Shown: in pieces, positions 51,976 to 61,832 of the stretch
How positions within the stretch are numbered: position 1 is the stretch's first letter
How the letters are laid out: each line of letters starts with the position of its first letter
DNA from: Jacaranda mimosifolia
Lineage: Eukaryota > Streptophyta > Magnoliopsida > Lamiales > Bignoniaceae
Assembly: GCA_018894105.1 (NCBI GenBank)
Contig: CM032127.1
Span: 5,921,001 to 5,985,000, forward strand
Reading direction: 5' to 3'
DNA: 64,000 bases
The notes under the pieces: generated by a model
What the model was told of the DNA's origin: nothing
The model's input: only the letters and a program-made list of their open reading frames with translations
Databases searched by the model: none
Made by a program: the position numbers and the translations under genes

Positions 51976-52541
51976 CGAAATAAACAATGACAGAATTAAT
52001 GCTCAATCCCGAAAAGTTATCAAAAGCCCAACAAGAGCTTAGAACTGTCGTTGGATTGAACAAACAAGTCCAAGAATCAGAAATTTCAAGACTTCCATAC
52101 TTCCGAGCCCTGATCAAACAAGTCTTTAGATATCACGTACCGAGTCCTCTTTTAATCCCTCACAAGTCAGAATATGACGTGGAAATCAGTGGATATACAA
52201 TCCTTAAAGGTACACAAATAGTTGTTAATGCGTGGGCAATGGGCAGAGATCCAAACCTACGGCCGAATCCAGATTCTTTTGAGCCTGAACAATTCTTTGT
52301 CCGAAAAATAGACTTCAAGGGCCAAGATTTCGAGCTTATTCCATTAGGTTCAGGAAGAAGAATTTGCCCGGGTATGCCACTCGCAAATCGAATGCTACAT
52401 ATCACGGTGGCAACTTTAATTCAGAATTTTGATTGGAAACTTGAACCCGATTTAAAACGAGAATAATTAGACACAAAAGAGAAATTTGGGCTATCTTTGC
52501 GCAAGGAAATTCCCCTCAAAGCTACTTCAATCAAGCCATAA
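51976..52541 (+). pseudogene. CYP76-family cytochrome P450, copy B, 3' portion, pseudogene
   Basis: Continues exon 2 after the copia element. It resumes where copy A reads GAG TGG ACA ATG; here that is AAA TAA ACA ATG, so a stop replaces the I-helix tryptophan. Downstream it is open to 52464, where GAA is TAA, and it would end at 52539-52541. Hallmarks are damaged: the K-helix ExxR is QVFR, PERF is PEQF, and the haem loop is PLGSGRRICPG (first Phe to Leu, cysteine kept). Loss of the Glu and Arg of the ERR triad alone would be expected to destroy the fold. The region otherwise matches copy A closely. Confidence 0.9.
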
Positions 52542-52840
52542 TAATGTCATGATATATGCTTGAAATAAATTGGCTTTGTTATACGGCCAAATTGGTTTAC
52601 GTTTGGATATATGGAATTGCGTGTTAGAATATTATATCCTCGGATTGTATGCTTATTCTTGTCTGATTTCTCATGGTAATGTAATAAGTAATCAATGTTA
52701 TGTCTATGCGCTTCTATAATGAGTTGTGCAGATGACCTTTTGCACAAATTTCTTATTGCTTTACGTGCTGCCCTTGCTTATTATCTTGCTAAAATAGACA
52801 TAGAACAAGTTGAAAATATGTTTGTTAATGGGTATTATCC
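52542..52840 (+). other. 3' flank of CYP76 copy B
   Basis: Non-coding. Matches 1398-1670 downstream of copy A, including GTAATAAGTAATCAATGTTA and CTTGCTAAAATAGA, which ties the two blocks together. Interrupted at 52841 by a MULE. Confidence 0.75.
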
Positions 52841-53924
52841 GGAAAAATTGCAATTTTAGTCACTTAATTATTGCATGTTTCGATTTCTCTCTATTTTGAC
52901 ATGGAGTTAGCACATTTAGTTCATTTTGCTCAAAATTTTAACATATTTAATCCAATTTTTTGCAAAATTGATCAATTAGGCTGAAAAATTTTCAATTAAA
53001 CCCACACAATGCCCAATCAACTTCAATTGGGCTTAAAATTTGGAGATTCTCACCACTTGTCATGCTGGTCCATGTCATCTGCCATATGTGTTGCTAAGTC
53101 ACTTTAACCCATTAATAAAAAATGCACTAAAGCTTATCAATTGAAAAAATAATTAAAAGTATTAAGTATATATATACACGCACGCATGTATAAAATATCA
53201 TATATATATAGATATATACAAACCATAACATATATACATATAAAAAAAATGAATAAATAAAAATTAATTAATAAATAAAATAAATAAATAATTAAGAATA
53301 ATGAAAATCTAAAATAATATTATCTATACAATATTGTTACATATTTAAAATATTCTACTTAATATATAATATTACATATATCTAAAATGATTTATCTAAG
53401 TAATTAAATTTATTTGATAATGTTAAATACTAATATATTTATTAATTAAGTTACATTTAATAATTTTAAAATAATAAATATATCTCAATAATTTAATTAA
53501 ATATAATTGAATCATTTACTAATCAAAATAAATAAATAAAAAATTCAAAAAATAAAAAAATCAAAATTATATTGCATTCTATAATATTAAACAATAAACA
53601 TTATTTAAAATCAAATATCTTTATATAAAATTAGATATCTTTATATATACAAACACGTATAAAATATCATATATATATATAGATATATATAAACATATCA
53701 TATATACATATAAAAAAAAAATTTAATTAATAAATAATGAAGAATAATAAAAATCTAAAATAATATTATCCATTCAATATTATTACATATTTAAAATATT
53801 CTATGTAATATATAATATTATATATCTAAATTAATTTATCTAAGAAATTAAATTTATTTAATAATGTTAAATAATAAATAATTTATTGATTAAGTTGCAT
53901 AATTAATAATTTTAAAAAAATAAA

Positions 53925-56377
53925 TGTAGTGCTCCAACCGGGAGACGCCTGCTTCCATTCGCAATGCTACCCATTTTACACCACAAGCTTTTTGAATAAC
54001 AGGAAATATATTTCTCAAAATTCAAAGTATTTAATTTCTACAAGAGACATCCAACAAAGATTCAACTATGAACTGAGATATCGTAAATCACACTTGACAC
54101 TTCTATCACCTTCATTACCTCATGTGTCACCTGGGTTAGTCTATCTTCGTCACTCGTTCTCATTTGGGCTAAAGAACGAAAAATGACAATAAAACAATGT
54201 AAGGTTGAGTGACTTAGTAAGTTATTCCAACAATAACAACAGAATAACAATTTTTCAAATATTATATAGGAAACAAGTAGAAGTATTAAAATTTTTAAAA
54301 GTTGTGAGAGAAGTTTTTAGTTAAAGTTTAAAGTGTTCAATCTCACCATCATCCCATATCAGTGATAAGACTTCACAAAACTTACTGCCTTTTTGTAGAA
54401 ATTTGAATCTCAAGTGTGACCAAAGAGTTAACATATTTTTCTTTAAGGAATACAACTAACTAGCAAAATTAATCAAGAATAAATTAACAACACTTTTACA
54501 ATCTTGTTGTTAGTGGTTCTCCTACCTTGTCGCTCCACTTTCGAAAATACGAAAATCCTTATCCCTCCAAAATTTCGAGTGATCGACTCAGACAAGCAAG
54601 TAAACATTAGGCAAGGCTAGCCACATGCCTTACCAGATGATAGACAACTACCTCCAGTTGGCTATGAGACAGGGTTATATGTATAGCTTGTACGGGTATC
54701 AGTAGAAAGAACAATCACCATTGGTCCGTTTCGCTCGATTATTTTTCATAACCGATCCCAGGGCCCACCCGCAAGGGTATTACTTATATCCATGCATATC
54801 ATGTAATATGTCCAATATCATTTTAATTAACATGTCAGTTCGCAATGATAGGCAAGTAATCATTAAATCAGCACTAGGCTTATACTAAGATAGACATAGC
54901 GATGATAATAAAATATATTCCGAAATTCACTTTTTAGTTTTCCCAACACGATCACCCATTTTAGGTAAAATGGTATAAAAAAGGTTCAATAGAAATCATA
55001 ATCAGCATGAAGTGGCGATGTGTGTTAAATTTCTCAACACATAGATTGAAAAGGAATCAAGCAGCTAGGATATATAGCAAGTATATATGTTATTTCTCCA
55101 GCAAAGAAATCTCATACTATTTAGTATAAACTCACTTGGCAAATGTAGAGGAATCCCTAGTTGTATGGTCGCTCAAGTCCTAGCTTCTAGTCAAACCGAG
55201 AATTGTCATTAGAAAACCCGAGTTATCATCTTTTCAATCCTCTAAATCTTAAGTATACATATGATTAATCTCTTTATCAAACTTAAGGTTATTCTGACAT
55301 AATCCCAGTAATCTTGATTTGATATCTAAATGCCTAAGATAATTAAATGTGGTCTTAGTTAGTCTTCAATATATGATACTTTCAGTATTACAAGACTTTA
55401 CTTACTTGAGTCCAAATATCTCCATTTTATTGTCTTAATGTTCTAATTGCCTTATTATCTTTACGTGCTCGGGGCAACTCAATCCTCAAACTATCCTCAA
55501 CAAACTCTATTCATGACTCCACTTATTTTACAGTTACATATCAAGGGTCCAGGTTCCTAAATCGGTTGGGTTTTACGAGTCCATCAAATTCAAGTTGGGT
55601 AGTTCATTTTCGTTTTAATGTTTATATGACTTAATCTTCAGATTAAGCTTAACTAGACTTTGTTCACAATATTTTACATTATTGAGGCTAAAGACATAAT
55701 TTTAAGTCAATCATGATTCCAATTATATTCGAATAATCTTAATTTAAGAAACATTAAATTAAAATCGTAAAAACCAATCGAATTAACATTCGATATGAAA
55801 TTTACCTAGTTGGATCAAATCGAGATCCAATTTCATGCCGAAAATAGTCTAGACGAATTCGGATCACGATTCCCTACTACTATTCATCAATCGCCAGAGT
55901 GCCGCCAACGCCTGAGTGAGAGCAAACCCGACAGAAAGATGCATCTCGTCAAGCCCGTGAGAACCCCCAAATTAATTTTCCGTTTTGACTCTGGAAAGCT
56001 AGTCAATTTGCCATCTAAAGCGATGGTAGTTGCCCCACAGCCACCTCTAATTCCACCGTTGCTGCTAACTAAAACTCTAAATTAATTCCACCATGAGCTT
56101 AACCATGAGCTCACGACCAAACCCCACTTAAACCCGACCACTTTCCACTGCCAGAAGTGGCAGAACCACCACACCCATTGCCCATGGCCATTGGGTTGCA
56201 TTTTTCAGCTAATTCATTAGTTGTTTTTGGTCATGCTTGGTATCTTTGTGCTCATGTCAGCTAGAAGAAGCTAACCACGATTTTAGTTTCAAGTTTCATG
56301 GTTGTTTTTAGGCGATTCGCCGTCGGGGTAGAGTTTGGGTTGATTATGAAAATTTGATAAAATTTAGTCCTTGTTCT

Positions 56378-56411
<34 letters not shown>

Positions 56412-56832
56412 TCTAGTTTATTCATTTCCACCCCAAAAAGATTCTGGCCACCTTCAATTAAGTCCAAAAGTTTTAAACGCCTTTCAATTCGGCCTCAGAA
56501 CTTTTATTTCAGTCCTTTAAGGTTTTAGTTTTTCACATTGACCCTTAACATTCTTAATTCCAGTCAATTGAGCCGTCATTTAATTATTTTGAAGTCCTTC
56601 AGCTTTTAACTTGCTCACATTGACCCTTGATATTTTGATTTGGTGCAATTAGGTCCTAAATTTAATTAATATTTAGTCCTTTGACTTTTAATATTTATAC
56701 TTGGATCTTAATTGATTTAATTAACGGTTTCACTATGATTTAATTCTTTTACTCAAAAGGTATTTCACCAAAATTGAAACTTAAATTTATCTTATTTTAA
56801 ATTTTATGATATTCAAAACTCGGGGTGTTACA
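53925..56832 (-). mobile_element. Solo LTR of the Ty3/gypsy (Del/Tekay-like) family inside the MULE
   Basis: Plus-strand ends are TGTAGTGCTCC and GGGGTGTTACA. A perfect 5-bp target duplication ATAAA is at 53920-53924 and 56833-56837. Length is 2908 bp, like the other solo LTRs. It is the most diverged at the TGT end. Confidence 0.85.
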
Positions 56833-57079
56833 ATAAATATATATTAGTAATATAATTAAATTTAATTACATTATTTACTAATCAAAAATAAAATGAATAA
56901 ATAATTTATAAACTAGAAAAAATTAAAATAATATTGCATTCAATTATATTAAATAATAAACATTATTTAAAATAATTTCGTTAATAATATATTTATACAT
57001 AGATAATTTATTTAAACAATTAAACGTAATAATATTAATATATTTAATAATATTAAAAAATACACTAAAAAACTTACCT

Positions 57080-57300
57080 CCTTCCTACCTAAACCCCCCA
57101 CAGCCCACCCAACATTGCCGGCCATGGGCAGCCGCAGCGACTGCCATAGCCCCCTGCCTCATGCCCCCGCTGCCCCGCACTATGCCCCTACTGCGGCTGT
57201 TATGGCCATACTTCATCCCCCCCGCGCCCCACACCTTCCCCCTTCCCCTCCACCCCCCCAACCATAAACTGCAGCGGTGGCCACGACACCCGTGCCATAA
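57080..57300. other. GC-rich insert within the MULE
   Basis: A sharp island of C-rich sequence in a very AT-rich element. The short open frame over it is proline-rich and resembles nothing I recognise. It could be a captured host fragment. Confidence 0.45.
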
Positions 57301-57845
57301 TATATATATATATATATATATTATGTTTTTGTTTTTGTTTTTAGATCTGATGCTTTTTTTTTTTGGGCGATTTTTTCGATTTTTAATTAGCTTTTTTTTT
57401 TATTTTTTATTTTCCCCTCAACTTTTTTTATTTTGGTTTCAGCCATTTGGGTGACGTGGCGATTGACATGAATGGTGAAGTGGAGCTCGGTAACAAATGT
57501 CACAAAATCTCCAAAAATTAGGCACAATTGATGTAGACTAGGCAATTATTGAGCCTAATTGAAAATTTTCCAACACAATGGACCAAATTTGGGAAAAATT
57601 GGACTAAATATGCCAAAATTTTGTCCAAAATAGACTAAATGTGCTAACTTTATATCAAAATGGAGTGAAATCAAAATAGAAAATAATTGGGGACTAAAAT
57701 TACAATTTTCTCAATATTATCCTATTCAAATACATACTTTAAAGTATTCAAACAATAAAATTAATCCTATACATACATATATATATATATTCTATTCTAC
57801 CCTATCTAATCCAAGATTTATTAGCCTATACCTCAAGATACTCAA

Positions 57846-58276
57846 GCCATGTCTGATTTGTGAGATTAGGTTAGATAAATTAGAATAATCTAGCATAATC
57901 TCATGTTTGAGATAAGAGATTACAGGAGCAAGCCAGCCCACTTTTTGGTACTAGCCCGTTATTGCAGTGGCAAATAGGCAATATTGTAATCTTGTCTTGA
58001 GGGGTGCGATGATATAATCTTCCCCTCCACTAAAAATCTGCTCCCTTGTTTGCCCTCTTTTTTTCCTTTTTTTTTTTTTTTGGGTATTTGATGGTAATTT
58101 TGCCATTCGTCCATTTAATCTCACACATCAAGCATGGATTACATATTATGGTATATTATAGTTGCACCTATTTATAAGGTCAATCTTCTATATCAAACAG
58201 ACTAATATATTATTTAATCTCATCTTACCTCCTATTTTTATTTCCACTATTATTTACATTCCAAATCAAACATGGC
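57846..58276. mobile_element. MITE with 5-bp target duplication
   Basis: Begins GCCATGTCTGATTTG and ends as the inverse GCCATGTTTGATTTGG. The direct repeat CTCAA is at 57841-57845 and 58277-58281. The empty site is visible in block A near 1921 (ACTCAAACAATA). Length is 431 bp. Confidence 0.75.
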
Positions 58277-58281
58277 CTCAA

Positions 58282-59294
58282 ACAATAAAACTCTATTCTC
58301 TACTCTACTATATCCAACCCAAGGGCCCATATTGAATTCGTAAACTGGATCACATACTCTAAAATACCTTATATAATAATATCCTAAACTCTAACCTTAT
58401 CCGACCAAAGACTCATTGTGTCTATGGACTAGATCTACCTTATTGGATTTCGTTTTTCTGATCGAGTTTTGAACCTACACGATGCAACTAATTTTTTTTA
58501 TTTTTAATTTTAATTTAGTTTTCTTCATTGTGGGATCATTTTTCACGTTAGATATCATATTTTTAGTTCCTAAATTTTCATATTATTAGTCAAATTGCTA
58601 AAATTTAAAATTAACCTCACTCTAAATTGTATTTGCAATAAAAAAAATAGTTTAATTAAGAAATGTGAGACTTGAGATTTGAAGAAACAACTCATTTAAA
58701 TAAACCAACAATAAATTTAATAACAAAATAGATATAAATAATATTTTACTACAAACAAAATAAAATCAAAAAAATAGATGAGAAAGTTTCATAAGTATCA
58801 TTAGTAAATGGGTGAATATTTCCTCTTATTTATAATATTTTTCCATAAATTGAATAGATTAAATTTTGTACTTCTAGTAGAGCTTCAAGATGTGTCTTAT
58901 TCGATTAATCCATCTATTTTGAGTGTAGTATCATGTGTTGAAATTTGTATTTTAATTTAGAAATATTAGTTAAGTTTAATTGATAGTAAGTATCTTGATG
59001 GAACAAGTACATAATTGACTGATTCTTAAAAACGAGACTGTTGCACATAATATTGCAGATGTTTGTTATGGGAGATGATTGAAACAAAACATCTCAATTG
59101 AAACTTCTTAAAGATGAGTCTGTTTTAGTGTCTTAGAGTTTATATTTGAGATATTAAAGAAAAGTAAACATTATTAAGTGGCCTCTTAGAGCGACAACTA
59201 GATAAAAAAAAAAGAAAAGAAAAGAAAAATTAATATACTATTTATAAACTTTGAGAATGTTAAATTAATTTCCTAGGCCTACTATTTAATTTTT
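58282..59294. other. Spacer of duplicated block B
   Basis: 58282-58800 matches about 1930-2790 of block A, with internal differences (shared: GATGAGAAAGTTTCATAAGTAT, AAATGTGAGAC). The rest, to 59294, shows no gene. Confidence 0.65.
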
Positions 59295-60219
59295 GTCCAA
59301 TTGCAGAAATAGGACCGTAAATAACGTCATTTTACAAAAGAGGACCGAAATTAAGGCCGTGGCAAAACTAGGACCATAACTATAAAAAAATTGATAAAAA
59401 GAAAGACAAGGCTTGCCGGAAAGCACAATCAGCATCGGAATATGCTTGCGTGGTGCTTGGTTGTCATAACTTCATGCCTTGTCATGTGTCACGTGTATTT
59501 TAATAAAGAAAAAATTGCAAGAATAGGACCACAAGTAAAGTCATTTTGCAAAAGAGGACCAAAACTAAGGAACAGTAAAAATAGATAACCAAACTTAAGG
59601 AGCAACAAGAAAATAACATATAAAACTGAAATAAGGAGCAATATCATCAAATTTCACCCAATGCAAATTCATCAGTTTACTCGATTTTATATCATTGGTC
59701 ATTTTTGGATGAACCAATCGAACTTCGTAGCATTTCAACATTGTAAATTTCATTTGATTTTGTAAAAATAATCGTCTCGGATGAATAGGGCAAAATTCGT
59801 AGCATTCCAATGTCATCAATTTTTGTCCAATCTTTTGTTGCTCAATATTTCAGTGTTATGTGCTTATCCTTTTTGCTACTCCTTAATGTTCTGCTTCTCA
59901 ATATTGGTTATATTTTTTGTTGTTCCTTAATTTTGGTCCTCTTTCCCAAAATGGCCTTATTCTTTGTTCTATTTTGTAATGTTTTCTTTATTAAAATACA
60001 TGTGGAACATAACGGGGCATAGAGTTGTGCCAACCAAGCACCATGCAAGCATATTCCAACACCTACCTATGCTTTTCGGTGAGCTAACTATGTTTTCCAA
60101 TGAGCCTTATCCTTTTTCTCCAGTTTTTTTATAGTTATGGTCCTAATTTTGCCATAGCCTTAATTTCGATCCTCTTTCACAAAACAACTTTATTACGATC
60201 CTATTTTTACAATTTTTCC
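59295..60219. mobile_element. Second foldback MULE-type element
   Basis: A perfect 9-bp direct repeat TTAATTTTT is at 59286-59294 and 60220-60228. The long inverted arms share TAGGACCATAACTATAAAAAAA and GAGGACCGAAATTAAGG-like words, and each arm carries a second copy of the module (59510-59600, 59870-60000). Length is 925 bp, with no transposase. Confidence 0.82.
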
Positions 60220-60240
60220 TTAATTTTTAATTTCCTACTA

Positions 60241-60499
60241 CCAAAGATTTCATATCTTCCATCATTTGTTGTGGAGAACTAAATGCATCGTGCTGTGAGA
60301 GTACTAATAACTTGCATGACTTCCAAAAGATATCTTTACATCTTTAGGAACCACATTTCCTTTTGTTCGAAGGATCAAATGCAACAGTTTTCTCCTGTGA
60401 CATTTGACCAAATTTTTTATTTTCGAAATGGTCTCCTCTTCTGAAATGGGCTCCTTTATCAATTGCTAGCTGAAAGCTTACACTGTTCAGCTTTCTTTT
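60241..60499 (-). pseudogene. KSL copy B, last-exon remnant
   Basis: Matches KSL exon 14 (about 3100-3365) nearly base by base. Landmarks are the complement of [11 protein letters not shown] at 60250 and of [10 protein letters not shown] at about 60370. Several small deletions break the frame, for example in the segment matching 3150-3170. The copy is cut at 60499 by the LTR of a minus-strand copia element, so exons 1-13, if still present, would lie beyond the inserted DNA, outside the window. Orientation relative to CYP76 copy B is the same as in block A. Confidence 0.9.
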
Positions 60500-61832
60500 T
60501 GTAGAAAATATTAAGAAGATATGCAGGAAAAGATGATTTCATTAAGAGAAAGAATATGTTTTCTTATATCATACAGATTACAAAGAAGGCTATATATATA
60601 CTTCACTAAACTATACCCTAAAGGCATCTTTGGTAATAGAAAATACAGAGAATATATCTAATAGTGTAAAGTTGTTGTAACAAGAATGTAACTAATCTGG
60701 TGGTGACTTGGCATAAGCCAGTAGCCCCCCACAAGCTGGGAAGTATATATTAAGCATCACCAACTTGGAAACAATACTAAAAACTTGAGGTGCAGGAAGA
60801 GGTTTTGTGTATATGTCTGCAAGTTGGTCACAAGATCGGCATGGCATCAAACAAATGAGTCCTTGGTTAACTTTCTCCCTAATAAGATGGCAATCCAATT
60901 CTATGTGTCTCATCTGTTCATGGAAGGCAGGATTCGTGGCAATTTGTAGAGCTGAATTGTTGTACAAAACAATAAGGAAGGTTGATCATGAAAAATTCCA
61001 AAGTCTATAAGTAGATAATACAGCCACTGAAGTTCGAAGCAGTGGAAGCCAAGGCCCTATTTTAGCTTCAGATGAAGATCGAGAAACCATCGTCTGTTTC
61101 ATGGTGCGCCAACTAATAAGAGATGATCCCAGAAAAATACAGAAACTTGTAATAGAATGGCGGGAATCAAGGCAACTCTCTAATTTGAATCACTAAAAGC
61201 CTGTAGGGAAAGATCAGATTTTACTGGAAAATATATGCCATAACTAAGTGTTCCTATAATATAGCGCAGAATTCTATGTGTAGCATACAAGTGTGAAGAA
61301 GTAGGGGAGGCCATGAATTGGCTTAATTGTTGTACAACAAAAGATAAGTTAGGACGCATCGATGTGAGATAGAGTAGTTGTCCGATAAGCCACTTATAAG
61401 AGGAGCAATCTGGAAGTAGATCATCATGAGATTTCCTAAGTTTAAGAGAAGCATCCACAGGTGTTCTGGCAAGCTTAGAATCCAAAAATCTGGCATCAAA
61501 CAAAATATCCAAAGCATATTTTCTTTGGCAAAGTGAAATTCCATGAGAAGTACGTGCCACTTCAAGACCAAGAAAGAATTTAAGTTCTCTTAAATCCTTA
61601 ATTTTGAATGCCCTGTCAAGGAAATGCTTAACAGAAACAATTTCTTCCATGTTATTTCCACTAAGTAAAATGTCATTGATGTAAACAAGAATAATATTGA
61701 TAGAAACCACCGATTGTTTAACAAACAAAGAAGAGTCAGCAATTGATTGACGATAGCCTAAGGAAACTAATGCAGAAGTTAACTTAGCAAACCATTGACG
61801 ATTGGCCTGTTTTAAACCATATATGCAGAAGT
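60500..61832 (-). mobile_element. Copia remnant (3' part), different family, in KSL copy B
   Basis: Minus strand. The 3' LTR is 60500-60720 (TGGCTTATGCC ... TTTTCTACA), preceded by the polypurine tract complement at 60721-60735 (TTGTGGGGGG). Upstream are RNase H/C-terminal sequence (60735-60967, with ADIYTKPL), a frameshifted stretch (61000-61180), and RT (61180-61832, with IYGLKQANRQW and a YINDILLSG site where the usual second-position Asp of the YxDD box is Asn-Asp). It ends abruptly inside RT at about 61832, where pararetroviral sequence begins. It is inactive. Confidence 0.88.

Larger units (their letters stand above)
52841..57714. mobile_element. Long-TIR MULE-type element, non-autonomous, with nested solo LTR
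   Basis: About 170 or more bp at the left end (GGAAAAATTGCAATTTTAGTC...) reappear inverted at the right end (GAAAATTGTAATTTTAGTCCCC...). Matching words include TTAGCACATTTAGT and AAAATTTTCAATTA. The direct repeat TATTATCC flanks it (52833-52840 and 57715-57722); copy A at about 1671 has the uninterrupted site. The interior has AT-rich blocks repeated at 53165-53520, 53630-53900 and 56833-57060, and a GC-rich segment at 57080-57300. No transposase is seen. The TSD could be 8 or 9 bp because the end bases are ambiguous. Confidence 0.82.

Noticed and set aside
57161..57454. Proline-rich open frame
   Set aside because: It runs from C-rich sequence through a TA microsatellite into poly-T. It looks like low complexity rather than a protein.
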